64,000 bases of DNA from Streptosporangiaceae bacterium NEAU-GS5 (GCA_017592665.1 JAGFNW010000001.1:124001-188000); one strand, 5' to 3'. Numbered from the stretch's first letter, positions 54,960-63,402 are shown. Notes: generated from the sequence alone by a model not told the origin. Program-made: numbers and translations.

Positions 54960-55709
54960 TCACCCGCGCAGCTCGATGACGTCGCCGGCCCCGCCCGGGC
55001 GCTTTGAGCTGGTACGTCGCACGGAGCGCCCGTCGTCCACGATCTGCCCGTCGAGCAGCATGACCACCCGATCGGCCATGCCCGCCACCTTCGCGTCGTG
55101 TGTGACCACGATGATGGTCTGTCCCTTTTCGTGGATGTCGCGCAGCAGGCGGAGCACGTCGCGGCCGTTGCGGCTGTCAAGGTTTCCGGTCGGTTCGTCG
55201 GCCAGCAGCAGCCGCGGCTGGTTGGCCAGCGCGCGGGCGAGCGCGACACGCTGCTGCTCGCCGCCGGACAGCTGCGCGGGAGCGGCCTCGGCCCGTTCGG
55301 TGAGCCCCAGTTCACCGAGCAGGTATTCGCGCCGCTCCCGCGCCTGTCGTGCGGAGGCCCCGCCGAGCAGGGCGGGCAGCTCCACGTTGTCGGCCACGGT
55401 CATGGTGGCGACGAGGTTGAAGAACTGGAAGACGAAACCCACCTTTTCCCGCCGGAGCACGGCCCACCCGCTCTCCGAGAGCGTGTCGGCGCGCTGCCCG
55501 TCGAGCCAGATTTCGCCGCTCGTGCGGGTGTCCAGCCCGCCGATCATGTGGATCAGGGTGGATTTGCCCGATCCGGACGGGCCCATGATCGCGACGAACT
55601 CGCCGTCCGCGACCTCCAAGTCCACGCCGCGCACGGCGGGCACCGGCAACCCGCCGGTTTGGTAGATCTTGACCAGGTTGACCGTACGGACGACCGCGCC
55701 AGACTGCAT
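54960..55709 (-). CDS. MacB/LolD-type ABC exporter ATPase
   Basis: The 249-residue ATPase has Walker A GPSGSGKST, Q-loop VGFVFQFFNLV, signature LSGGEQQRVALARAL, Walker B LLLADEPTGNLDS and switch His in VVTHDAKVA. The FQFFNLVATMTVADNVELP and DEPTGNLD patterns place it with LolD/MacB-type ATPases that pair with FtsX-like permeases such as the one downstream. The start ATG at 55709 lies inside repeat copy C (in GTGATCATGCAG), so the element supplies the start codon. PadR control is likely. Confidence 0.92.
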   Translation of the reverse strand: MQSGAVVRTVNLVKIYQTGGLPVPAVRGVDLEVADGEFVAIMGPSGSGKSTLIHMIGGLDTRTSGEIWLDGQRADTLSESGWAVLRREKVGFVFQFFNLVATMTVADNVELPALLGGASARQARERREYLLGELGLTERAEAAPAQLSGGEQQRVALARALANQPRLLLADEPTGNLDSRNGRDVLRLLRDIHEKGQTIIVVTHDAKVAGMADRVVMLLDGQIVDDGRSVRRTSSKRPGGAGDVIELRG

Positions 55710-55799
55710 GATCACCAACGCCCTCACCTGCTCATTGGGAAAACCTGCATGATCACGAAACGGCGGACCAGGGGTCCGGGAATTCGTGCAAGATCACGG
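55705..55799 (+). repeat. 41-bp-period intergenic repeat, copy C
   Basis: On the plus strand the motifs TGCATGATCACC (55705), TGCATGATCACG (55746) and TGCAAGATCACGG (55787) are spaced 41 bases apart, with TTGGGAAAA and CCGGGAATT before the second and third. The element fills the gap between the PadR gene and the ATPase gene and overlaps the ATPase start codon. Confidence 0.75.
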
Positions 55800-55813
55800 C
55801 GGGTGGGTGGGGG

Positions 55814-56323
55814 TCATGGGGTCAGGTCTTCCTGGCAGCGTTCGAGCCAGTCGAGGTCGGCTTGGAGGTGGAGCATGGCGCCCTCGATGAGGAGCATGGC
55901 GGGGCGGTTGGCGGGGTCGGTCGCCTCGGTCAGGTCGGTCAGGTCACGCATGAGGCCCAGGTAGTGTCGGCGTTGCCGGTTTATCAGCGTCATACGGTCG
56001 GCGATGCCCGTCAACGGGGCCAGGATGAGCTTCATGAAGAACTCGTCACGCACGCGCGGGCCTTCGGTGGGCTCGTCGACCCAGGCGTCGAGGGCTTCGC
56101 GGCCGGCCGCGGTCAGATAGTAGACCTTCTTGTTGGGCCGGTTTGACTGCTCCACATCGACGGCCCTGATAAGGCCGTCCTTCTCGAGCCTGCCGAGGGT
56201 GACGTAGATCTGGCCGATGTTGGGGGAAGGATAGGCGCTGCCGAAAGTGAGCTCGAGGGCTTGTTTGAGCTCATACCCGTGGGCAGGTTCCTTCGCGAGG
56301 AGCGCAAGCAGATGCAGCCGCAC
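55814..56323 (-). CDS. PadR-family transcriptional regulator
   Basis: The 169-residue protein has the PadR winged helix at the N terminus (MRLHLLALLAKEPAHGYELKQAL, PSPNIGQIYVTLGRLEKDGLI) and a helical C-terminal domain with the VYYLTAAGREALDAWV transition typical of PadR-s1 types. The family usually represses a neighbouring exporter and responds to its substrate, which fits the ATPase/permease genes directly downstream on the same strand. It is divergent from the sugar ABC operon. The gap between them holds an ATGCAT-AAC-ATGCAT palindrome. Confidence 0.92.
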   Translation of the reverse strand: MRLHLLALLAKEPAHGYELKQALELTFGSAYPSPNIGQIYVTLGRLEKDGLIRAVDVEQSNRPNKKVYYLTAAGREALDAWVDEPTEGPRVRDEFFMKLILAPLTGIADRMTLINRQRRHYLGLMRDLTDLTEATDPANRPAMLLIEGAMLHLQADLDWLERCQEDLTP

Positions 56324-56375
56324 CCCGCCCTCCTCCCGTGACCAGAGCGTTACCGGAAATGTGGATGGTTATCCG

Positions 56376-56410
56376 TTGACGTACACATTAGCGCTATGCA
56401 TAACATGCAT
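56376..56410 (+). promoter_or_regulatory. Promoter and palindromic operator before the sugar ABC operon
   Basis: TTGACG (56376-56381) and CATAAC (56399-56404) are 17 bases apart. ATGCATAACATGCAT (56396-56410) is an inverted repeat lying on the -10 element, a likely repressor site; PadR or a sugar-specific regulator outside the window could bind it. A strong RBS (AAAGGGGAGG) follows further down. Confidence 0.45.
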
Positions 56411-56456
56411 GCACCTACCTAACACGTATGTAACTGGAATTTAAAGGGGAGGACAC

Positions 56457-57713
56457 GTGCCCCGTTTCGCCGCCGCGTTGATCGCCATCATGGTGGTCAC
56501 CGGCTGCGCGGCGGAACAGCCGGAGTCCTCGACTGAGGGAACGGGCGGGACAGGCCCGATCACCCTCGTCATCGGCCGGGATACGACCGCCTACCTGCGG
56601 CCGCAGCTCGACCGGTGGAATCAGTCCCATCCCGCGGAACAGGTGACCCTGCTCGAACTGCCCGAAGCGGCCGACGAACAGCGCGCGCAGATGGTCGCCA
56701 ACCTGCAGGCGCACAGCGACCGATACGACGTGCTCGGGCTCGACGTCGTGTGGACGGCCGAGTTCGCCGAGCAGGGCTGGATCGTGCCGCTCGACCGGAG
56801 TCTGTTCCCCCTGGCCAGATTCCTTCGTCCGGTCGTCGACACGGCCGTCTACCGCGACCGTCTGTGGGCCGTGCCGTACACGAGCAACGCCGGGTTGCTC
56901 TATTACCGCTCGGATCTGCTCAAAAAGGAGCACCTCAAGCCGCCGCGAACCTGGGCCGAGTTGCGAAATGAGGCCCGGCTTCTGGCAAAGAAGTACTCGA
57001 TCGGTGGGTACGCCGGTCAGTTCCTGACGTACGAAGGACTGACGGTGAACTTCGCCGAAGCCGTTCAGTCGGCGGGCGGGCAGATTCTCAGCCCGGACGC
57101 CCGGCGCGTCACCATCGACGACACGACCGCCACCCGCGCGCTCGACTTCCTGGTCGGCGGCCTGACCGAGGGGTGGATTCCGCAGGAGTCCCTTTCGTAC
57201 AAGGAGGAGGAGTCCCGCCTTGCCTTCCAGGAGGGACGGCTGGCCTTCGCCCGCAACTGGCCGCACGCGTACGGCCCGGCGACGCAGTCCGCGATCGGCG
57301 GGAAGTTCGCGGTGACCCGGCTGCCCGGGCTCGACGGTCCCGGGTCGAGCTCGCTGGGCGGCTACAACCTGGCCATCAGCGCGTATTCCAAGCGGCAGAA
57401 GACGGCACTCGACTTCATCCGCTACTTCACCGGGCTCGCCAACGAGCGACTGGTGCTCACCCAGGGGTCGTTCCCCCCGGTGTGGGCCGAGCTCTACGAC
57501 GACCCGGCCTTGATCAAACGGTTCCCTTACCTGCCGGCGCTCAAGGAGGCGATCCTCACCGCCCGGCCCCGCCCGGTCACGCCCATTTACAACCAGGTGA
57601 GCCTGGTGATCTCCAGCACCGTGGCCGGCGCCCTCTCCCTTGCCACACCCGTCGATGAGACCGTCGCCGATCTCAAACAGCAGCTCAGCGAGGTCATCCA
57701 GACCGGAGGATAA
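56457..57713 (+). CDS. Sugar ABC transporter substrate-binding lipoprotein 1
   Basis: The 418-residue lipoprotein has a signal peptide with lipobox MVVTGC (Cys about 17) and the family 1 solute-binding fold (GPITLVIGRDTTAYLRPQLDRWN, LGLDVVWTAEFAEQGWIVPLD, VPYTSNAGLLYYRSDLLKKEHLKPP, GGYNLAISAYSKRQKTALDFIRYFT). The pattern is that of binding proteins for malto-oligosaccharides, trehalose or similar. It is directly followed, three bases later, by another binding protein gene of the same class. It would bring the sugar to the two permeases downstream; no ATPase gene is in the operon, so a shared MsiK-type ATPase is probably used. Confidence 0.9.
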   Translation: MPRFAAALIAIMVVTGCAAEQPESSTEGTGGTGPITLVIGRDTTAYLRPQLDRWNQSHPAEQVTLLELPEAADEQRAQMVANLQAHSDRYDVLGLDVVWTAEFAEQGWIVPLDRSLFPLARFLRPVVDTAVYRDRLWAVPYTSNAGLLYYRSDLLKKEHLKPPRTWAELRNEARLLAKKYSIGGYAGQFLTYEGLTVNFAEAVQSAGGQILSPDARRVTIDDTTATRALDFLVGGLTEGWIPQESLSYKEEESRLAFQEGRLAFARNWPHAYGPATQSAIGGKFAVTRLPGLDGPGSSSLGGYNLAISAYSKRQKTALDFIRYFTGLANERLVLTQGSFPPVWAELYDDPALIKRFPYLPALKEAILTARPRPVTPIYNQVSLVISSTVAGALSLATPVDETVADLKQQLSEVIQTGG

Positions 57714-57716
57714 CTC

Positions 57717-59048
57717 ATGGTTTCCCGAAAGATCGCAGTCGTAGCCGCACTCGCGCTCGGAGCGGCCGCCTGTGGCGGTGGCGGGTCCAGCAGCACCAGC
57801 GGCGGCTCGAGCGGCGCTCCCGCGTCGAGCGCCGCCGCGGCCAAACCGCTGCAGGGCACGAAGATCGAAATCGCCGCCAAGTGGACCGGCGACGAGCAGA
57901 AGAGCTTCCAGAAGGTGCTCGACGCGTTCATGGCCAAGACCGGGGCCACCGTCACCTATGCCTCGACAGGTGAGGACACCGGCGCCTACCTCGGCCCGCG
58001 CATCCAGGGCGGCAACCCGCCGGACGTCGCGGTCCTGCCGCAGCCGGGCCTGGTCCAGCAGTACGCCGACCAGGGCGCGCTCAAGCCGCTCAGCGACGCG
58101 GTGCAGACCCAGATCGACCAGAACTACACCCCGTATTGGAAGGAGCTCGGCTCGGCCAGCGGCAAGGTGTACGGCGTGCTGGTCAAGGCCGCGCACAAGT
58201 CGCTCATCTGGTACCGCCAGGGCGCCTTCGACGACGCCGGGGCCTCCCCCGCCACGTCGTGGGACGACCTGATGTCGAAGACGGCGCAGACGCTGTCGGA
58301 CTCGGGCACGGCGCCGTTCGCGCTCTGCGCCGCGTCCGGCTGGACGCTGACCGACCTGTTCGAGAACGTCTACCTGTCCTCGGCCGGTCCGGAGAACTAC
58401 GACAAGCTGTCCAAGCACGAGATCCCGTGGACCGACCCGAGCGTCACCACGGCCCTGCAGAAGATCCAGATGCTGTTCGGCAAGAAGGAAATGATGCTCG
58501 GCGGCTCGTCCGGCGCGCTGCAGACCGACTTCCCGACCTGCGTCACCCAGGTGTACGGCCAGAAGAAGGCGGCCATGGTCATCGAGGCCGACTTCGTGGC
58601 CTCCTCTGCGGTGCAGTCCGGCGCCAAGGTCGGCGAGGACGCCAAGATCATGCCGTTCCCGAAGGCCGGCGACACCGACCCGGTGATCCTCGGCGGTGAC
58701 GTCGCGGTCGCGATGAAGGACAACCCGGGCGCCATGGCGCTGCTGGAGTTCCTGGCGTCCAAGGAGGGCGGCGAGGTCTGGGCCAAGAACCCCGGCTACC
58801 TCTCGCCGAACCGCAACGTCTCCCCCGACAACTACCCGGACGAGCTGACCAAGCAGCTGGCCCAGACGATCATCCAGGCCGGCGAGTCGGTCCGGTATGA
58901 CATGTCCGACCTCGCGCCGAGCGCGTTCGGCGGCACGGACGGCAAGGGCGAGTGGAAGGATCTGCAGGACTTCCTGCGCAACCCGACCGACATCAAGGGC
59001 GCCCAGCAGGCCCTTGAGTCGGACGCCGCCAAGGCCTTCAACAAGTAG
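57717..59048 (+). CDS. Sugar ABC transporter substrate-binding lipoprotein 2
   Basis: A 443-residue lipoprotein with lipobox LGAAAC (Cys about 20) followed by a Gly/Ser-rich linker. The fold is an extracellular solute-binding protein of family 1, with IEIAAKWTGDEQKSFQKVLDAF, GGNPPDVAVLPQPGLVQQYAD and VLVKAAHKSLIWYR, and LGGDVAVAMKDNPGAMALLEF near the end. It is clearly different from the upstream binding protein, so the importer may take up two related sugars or the first protein may act as a sensor. The second half, with MSSLAPSAFGGTDGKGEWKDLQ-like features, resembles alpha-glucoside binding proteins. Confidence 0.9.
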   Translation: MVSRKIAVVAALALGAAACGGGGSSSTSGGSSGAPASSAAAAKPLQGTKIEIAAKWTGDEQKSFQKVLDAFMAKTGATVTYASTGEDTGAYLGPRIQGGNPPDVAVLPQPGLVQQYADQGALKPLSDAVQTQIDQNYTPYWKELGSASGKVYGVLVKAAHKSLIWYRQGAFDDAGASPATSWDDLMSKTAQTLSDSGTAPFALCAASGWTLTDLFENVYLSSAGPENYDKLSKHEIPWTDPSVTTALQKIQMLFGKKEMMLGGSSGALQTDFPTCVTQVYGQKKAAMVIEADFVASSAVQSGAKVGEDAKIMPFPKAGDTDPVILGGDVAVAMKDNPGAMALLEFLASKEGGEVWAKNPGYLSPNRNVSPDNYPDELTKQLAQTIIQAGESVRYDMSDLAPSAFGGTDGKGEWKDLQDFLRNPTDIKGAQQALESDAAKAFNK

Positions 59049-59062
59049 CGCAGGCGACTGCG

Positions 59063-60400
59063 ATGAGCAGCACTGCTCCGGCGCCCGGCGGCACGATCGC
59101 CGCCGGGTCCGCCGACATAGTCGAGACGGCGAAGGCGCCCCGGCAGCTCGGGCCCTCTCCGAAGATGGCCATCGGGTTCCTGGCCCCCGCGCTGATCCTG
59201 CTGGTGGCATGGGTCATCTATCCGATCGTCTACTCGATCTGGCGGAGCCTGTTCGGCTCCAACGACAGCGACTTCGTGGGCCTGTCGAACTACGGGGCGA
59301 TCTTCACCGACTCCTCGACGCTGACGACGATCCGCAACAACATCATCTGGGTCGTGGTGGCGCCGCTCGTGGTCACCACGCTCGGCTTGATCTTCGCGGT
59401 CATGACGGAGCGGATCCGCTGGGCCACCGCGTTCAAGCTGATCCTGTTCATGCCCATGGCGGTCTCGCTGCTGGCCGCCGGCGTCGTCTTCCGGCTCGTG
59501 TACGAGCAGGACCCGGACAAGGGCGTGGCCAACGCGATCATCACGACCGTGCACGACGCGTTCGCCTCGTCGGCCGGATTCCCCGGCGCGCGGCCGAGGG
59601 AGAACGATCAGGCGCCGGCCGCCCTGCAGGGCGGCGCGGTCGTCACAAAGGGCGCGACCACGCTGGTGCCCCTGGTGGGCATCAACCCGCAGACGCTCGC
59701 GAGCGCGGCGCAGGCCGGCCAGCCGCCCGCCGACGGCGGCACGGTCTGGCTGGACGTCGTCCGCGGGGGCGGCGGCGCCGTCAACCAGATCGATCCGCAG
59801 GAGAAGGCCCTGGCCGGCCTGACGGTCGAGGCGCTGTCGGGAGGCAAGGTGGTGGCCACGGCCACGACGGCCGATGACGGCACCTACCATTTCCCGGGCC
59901 TGACCAAGGGCTCCTATTCGGTGCGGCTGCCGGCCGACAACTTCAAGGCCCCGTTCGGCGGCCTGACCTGGCTGGGTCCGACGTTGATCACGCCCGCGAT
60001 CATCGGGGCGTACATCTGGGTCTGGGCCGGCTTCGCGATGGTGCTGATCTCGGCGGGCCTGGCCGGGATCCCCAGGGACGCGCTCGAGGCGGCGCGGATC
60101 GACGGCGCGACCGAGTGGCAGGTGTTCCGTAGGATCACCGTGCCGCTGCTCTCCCCCGTCCTGCTGGTCGTCTTCGTCACGATGATCATCAACGTGCTGA
60201 AGGTGTTCGACCTGGTGTTCATCATCGCGCCGGGGTCGGTGCAGCCACAGGCCAACGTGATCGCGCTGGAAATGTGGCGGGTGTCGTTCGGCGGCGGCGG
60301 CAACCAGGGGCTGGGCAGCGCCCTGGCGATCTTCCTGCTGATCCTGGTCCTGCCGTTCATGTTCTTCAACATCCGCCGGTTCAGAAGGGACGAGGGCTGA
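59063..60400 (+). CDS. MalF-type sugar ABC permease with an extracellular beta-domain insertion
   Basis: The 445-residue permease is longer than the 290-310 residues usual in actinobacteria. It has the standard MalF core, including the inner-loop EAA motif EAARIDGATEWQVF (about 342-355), but between the third helix (FMPMAVSLLAAGVVFRLVYEQD) and the next one (about 305) there are some 150 extra residues. They contain a CnaB/carboxypeptidase-regulatory-like beta domain (LAGLTVEALSGGKVVATATT, DDGTYHFPGL, GSYSVRLPADNF). By position this corresponds to the P2 loop of Escherichia coli MalF, which contacts the binding protein. The start follows the binding protein gene by 14 bases. Confidence 0.88.
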   Translation: MSSTAPAPGGTIAAGSADIVETAKAPRQLGPSPKMAIGFLAPALILLVAWVIYPIVYSIWRSLFGSNDSDFVGLSNYGAIFTDSSTLTTIRNNIIWVVVAPLVVTTLGLIFAVMTERIRWATAFKLILFMPMAVSLLAAGVVFRLVYEQDPDKGVANAIITTVHDAFASSAGFPGARPRENDQAPAALQGGAVVTKGATTLVPLVGINPQTLASAAQAGQPPADGGTVWLDVVRGGGGAVNQIDPQEKALAGLTVEALSGGKVVATATTADDGTYHFPGLTKGSYSVRLPADNFKAPFGGLTWLGPTLITPAIIGAYIWVWAGFAMVLISAGLAGIPRDALEAARIDGATEWQVFRRITVPLLSPVLLVVFVTMIINVLKVFDLVFIIAPGSVQPQANVIALEMWRVSFGGGGNQGLGSALAIFLLILVLPFMFFNIRRFRRDEG

Positions 60401-61272
60401 TGGCGCACGAAGCCGTACGCATTCAGCGCGGGCCGCTGGGGCGGCTGCTCGAAAGGACCGGGGGTGGCCTGGTCCAGGTCATCATGGTGCTGATCGCGCT
60501 GTTCTGGCTGATCCCGACGCTCGGCCTGCTGGTGGTCTCGCTCCGCGACGACGCCGCCAACAACTCCAGCGGCTGGTGGACGTTCTTCACCAAGCCGGCC
60601 CAGCTCACCTTCGAGAACTACACCAACCTGCTGGCGTCCGGGTTCACCTCGTCGTTCTGGAACACGGTGCTCATCACGGTGCCGGCGACGCTGCTGGTGA
60701 TCGGGATCTCGTCCATGGCGGGGTACGCCTTCGCCTGGATCGACTTCCGGGGCCGGGACAGCCTGTTCCTGGTCGTGATCGCGCTGCTGGTGGTGCCGAT
60801 CCAGATCGCGCTCATCCCGATCGCCAAACTGTACGGCTTCCTCAACATCTTCGGCTCGATCGCGGGAGTCGTGCTGTTCCACGTGGCCTTCGGGTTGCCG
60901 TTCGCGATCTTCCTGCTCCGCAACTTCTTCGTGGGCATCCCCCGCTCGCTGCTCGAGGCGGCGAGGATGGACGGCGCGGCCGAGTGGCGGATCTTCGCGA
61001 CGGTGGTGTTCCCCCTGGCCAAGCCGGCCATCGCGTCGCTCGGCATCTTCCAGTTCCTGTGGGTCTGGAACGACCTGCTGGTGGCGCTGGTCTACGCCGA
61101 CACCGCGAACCAGCCGATGACGAAGGCCCTTCAGTCGCAGATGCGGCAATTCGGGACGAATATCGACATTCTCTCGTCCGGCGCGTTCCTGTCGCTGATC
61201 ATTCCGCTGGTGCTGTTCTTCGCCTTCCAGCGGTACTTCGTCCAGGGCCTGCTGGCAGGTTCCGTTAAATAA
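60400..61272 (+). CDS. MalG-type sugar ABC permease
   Basis: The 290-residue permease has six membrane helices, the periplasmic-binding-protein-dependent permease signature with EAARMDGAAEWRIF (EAA loop, about 186-199) and the C-terminal QRYFVQGLLAGSVK of MalG-type proteins. The ATG at 60400 shares its A with the previous stop codon (TGATG), so translation is coupled. It completes the importer with the MalF-like subunit; the ATPase must come from elsewhere. Confidence 0.95.
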   Translation: MAHEAVRIQRGPLGRLLERTGGGLVQVIMVLIALFWLIPTLGLLVVSLRDDAANNSSGWWTFFTKPAQLTFENYTNLLASGFTSSFWNTVLITVPATLLVIGISSMAGYAFAWIDFRGRDSLFLVVIALLVVPIQIALIPIAKLYGFLNIFGSIAGVVLFHVAFGLPFAIFLLRNFFVGIPRSLLEAARMDGAAEWRIFATVVFPLAKPAIASLGIFQFLWVWNDLLVALVYADTANQPMTKALQSQMRQFGTNIDILSSGAFLSLIIPLVLFFAFQRYFVQGLLAGSVK

Positions 61273-61278
61273 CAAAAC

Positions 61279-61321
61279 GTCCGGATGCGCGCTTCACGGG
61301 GGATTAAGCGCGCATCCGGAC
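61279..61321 (+). terminator. Strong hairpin after the sugar importer operon
   Basis: GTCCGGATGCGCGCTT (61279-61294) and AAGCGCGCATCCGGAC (61306-61321) form a perfect 16-base-pair stem with an 11-base loop, six bases after the MalG-like stop codon. Confidence 0.85.
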
Positions 61322-61348
61322 CATGTCTCATTATCCGCGTGGGACCGG

Positions 61349-61354
61349 TAGAGT
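61349..61354 (+). promoter_or_regulatory. -10 element TAGAGT before ung
   Basis: TAGAGT ends eight bases before the ATG at 61363 and no ribosome-binding site is present, suggesting a leaderless or near-leaderless mRNA. Confidence 0.4.
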
Positions 61355-61362
61355 GCGCGACC

Positions 61363-62040
61363 ATGGCAGCGCGTCCGTTGCACGAAATCGTGGAACCCGG
61401 CTGGGCCACGGCTCTCGAACCGGTCGCCGGGCGGATCACCGCCCTCGGCGACTTCCTCCGGCAGGAAATCGCCGAAGGCAGGCAATATCTACCCGCGGGC
61501 GACAATGTGCTCCGCGCGTTCACCCAGCCGCTGACCGACGTCAAAGTGCTGATCGTCGGCCAGGACCCCTATCCGACACCGGGTCACCCGGTGGGCCTGA
61601 GCTTCTCGGTCGCGCCGGACGTCCGGCCCCTGCCGGGCAGCCTGCGCAACATATTCCAGGAGTACATGGCAGACCTCGGCTACCCGCCGCCGGCCAACGG
61701 CGACCTCACCCCATGGACCGAGCAGGGCGTCCTGCTGCTCAACCGCGTCCTCACGGTGGCGCCCGGCAAACCCGCCTCGCATCGGGGCAAGGGCTGGGAA
61801 GAGGTCACCGAGCAGGCCATCAACGCGCTGGTGGCGCGCGGCGGCCCGCTCGTGGCCATCCTCTGGGGCCGGGACGCCCGCAATCTGCGGCCCATGCTCG
61901 GCCAGGTGCCGTGCATCGAGTCGGCCCATCCCAGTCCCCTGTCCGCACGCAGCGGATTCTTCGGATCCCGTCCCTTCAGTCGCGCCAATCAACTTCTGCA
62001 ACAGCAGGGCGCGTCACCCGTCGAGTGGAAGCTCCCCTAG
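61363..62040 (+). CDS. ung: Uracil-DNA glycosylase
   Basis: The enzyme removes uracil from DNA. The 225-residue protein has the family 1 motifs: water-activating [18 protein letters not shown] (Asp about 67), the uracil-recognition Phe and [14 protein letters not shown] region, WGRDARN and the DNA-intercalating HPSPLSA (His about 192). The ATG at 61363 ([14 protein letters not shown]) is the family start. It lies alone between the sugar importer and a His-rich protein gene. Length and motifs indicate a complete enzyme. Confidence 0.95.
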   Translation: MAARPLHEIVEPGWATALEPVAGRITALGDFLRQEIAEGRQYLPAGDNVLRAFTQPLTDVKVLIVGQDPYPTPGHPVGLSFSVAPDVRPLPGSLRNIFQEYMADLGYPPPANGDLTPWTEQGVLLLNRVLTVAPGKPASHRGKGWEEVTEQAINALVARGGPLVAILWGRDARNLRPMLGQVPCIESAHPSPLSARSGFFGSRPFSRANQLLQQQGASPVEWKLP

Positions 62041-62044
62041 GATC

Positions 62045-62461
62045 ATGACCATGAGCGATGCAACCGACACCGGGCGCTTCTTGCGGCTCACGGTCGACCT
62101 GGTCGTCGAAGTGCTCGACGTGGACGCCCTGCAGGCGGCCGCGCTCGAGGAGATCCGCGACCCCGAGTCAGACCTCGACGAGGCCGAGCGCGCCGAGCAG
62201 ATCGCACTTGTGACCAGCGACGACAGCGGCGCGGCCGCTCTCCAGTGGCTGATCGAGCCCGACCACGTGCTCGCTCTCGTCGAGCACGTGAGCGAGGTCG
62301 AACCCCGTGAGGCCATGCTCGGCGTCGAGCCCTCCGACGGCGTCCTGGAGGACGAAGAGGAGGACGAGGACGAGGTCGACGGCGTGGACATCGCGGACGA
62401 CGACCACGACCATGACCACGGCGAGCACGGCCACGGGCACGGGCACGGGCACGACCACTAG
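62045..62461 (+). CDS. Acidic protein with His-rich C-terminal tail
   Basis: The 138-residue protein has an N-terminal domain (about 1-95) with no clear family and a tail from about residue 97 that is first nearly all Asp and Glu (DEEEDEDEVDGVD) and then His with Asp, Gly and Glu (runs such as DHDHDHGEHGHGHG). Eleven or so His residues are in the last 25 positions. Such tails bind nickel, zinc or copper, for instance as metal stores or chaperones. It starts five bases after ung and may be co-transcribed with it. Biological role unknown. Confidence 0.65.
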   Translation: MTMSDATDTGRFLRLTVDLVVEVLDVDALQAAALEEIRDPESDLDEAERAEQIALVTSDDSGAAALQWLIEPDHVLALVEHVSEVEPREAMLGVEPSDGVLEDEEEDEDEVDGVDIADDDHDHDHGEHGHGHGHGHDH

Positions 62462-62472
62462 GCGGCCCCTCG

Positions 62473-63402
62473 TCACTGGCTGAGGATCTCCTCGCGGCGG
62501 ACGAGGAGCGAGTCGCGGCGGCGGGTCAGCTCGCCGCAGCGGGCGGCCAGGTCGTTCACCATCGCGCCGACCCACTGCGCGGTCGCCTGCACGGCCTCGC
62601 CGGTGCGCGCGATCCGCTGGTGCTTGAGCGCGTCGGTGATGATGTTGTCGAAGAAGACGTCCGCGAACCAGCGGGTGTCCACCTTCGGAAGCTGCGGGTT
62701 GGCCGCCACCCCGATGTCGGCGAGCTCGCGCGAGAAGGCGTCGAGGGCCCGCTGCGCGTGCCAGGCGGCCTCGTCGGCCTGGCGCAGGTGTCCGTGCTCG
62801 ATCATGTCGGCGAAACCCCCGCCGCCGAACATGTCCCATGTGGACGCGCCGCGCGCGCTGCCGAGGCTGCGCATCACCTGGCCGACCGCGTGCCCGGCGG
62901 CCACCCCCGCCTGATGGGCCTCCTGGTGCTCGCGGAGGTCGATGTCGGTGTTGGCGAGCTCGCGCGCGAGGTCGGACAGCGCCCTTCCGCGCGGGTCTCC
63001 GGAGTCGACCAGCAGCCGCTCCTTGCGGGCCAGCAGCTCTTCCAGTTCGCGCGGGGCGTTCGCGACCCCGGCGAGCTCCTGGTCGGCCGTCCGCAGGTCC
63101 TGGGCCAGCCAGTCGCGCCGCGACCGCTGGCCGTTGACGCGCTCGAGGGCGGCGGCCGCCTCGGCCCTCTCGCGGGCCAGCTTCTCCTCCTTGTTGCCGG
63201 TGATCCCGGCGAGGAACGAGCCGAAGCCGCCCTGCTCGAGCTTGGCGACGTCGCGATCCTCCTTGGCGAGCTGCTGCTCGAGGTCGGCGACGAGCCGGGT
63301 GACCTCGCGGATCTGCCCGTTGAGGGTCTCCCGCTGCCGGGTCAGGTGGTCGCGGCGGCGCGCCCGTTCCCGCGCGACACGTATCTCTTCATCTATATCC
63401 AC
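62473..63402 (-). CDS. Coiled-coil protein of unknown function
   Basis: The 309-residue protein is mainly helical. Long heptad-like stretches run from about 1 to 160 (for example LTRQRETLNGQIREVTRLVADLEQQLAKE) and a second helical domain, with a Gly-rich patch (WDMFGGGGFADMIEHGHL, about 187-204), fills the C-terminal half. The GTG at 63402 overlaps the stop of the ABC exporter gene upstream, so they form an operon. No signal or membrane segment is found. I do not recognise the family. Confidence 0.6.
   Translation of the reverse strand: MDIDEEIRVARERARRRDHLTRQRETLNGQIREVTRLVADLEQQLAKEDRDVAKLEQGGFGSFLAGITGNKEEKLARERAEAAAALERVNGQRSRRDWLAQDLRTADQELAGVANAPRELEELLARKERLLVDSGDPRGRALSDLARELANTDIDLREHQEAHQAGVAAGHAVGQVMRSLGSARGASTWDMFGGGGFADMIEHGHLRQADEAAWHAQRALDAFSRELADIGVAANPQLPKVDTRWFADVFFDNIITDALKHQRIARTGEAVQATAQWVGAMVNDLAARCGELTRRRDSLLVRREEILSQ

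Noticed and set aside
56415-59210. A 931-residue open frame antisense to the two binding-protein genes
   Set aside because: Runs over two verified genes and their gap, with no motif, and the plus-strand genes have lipoboxes and complete folds.
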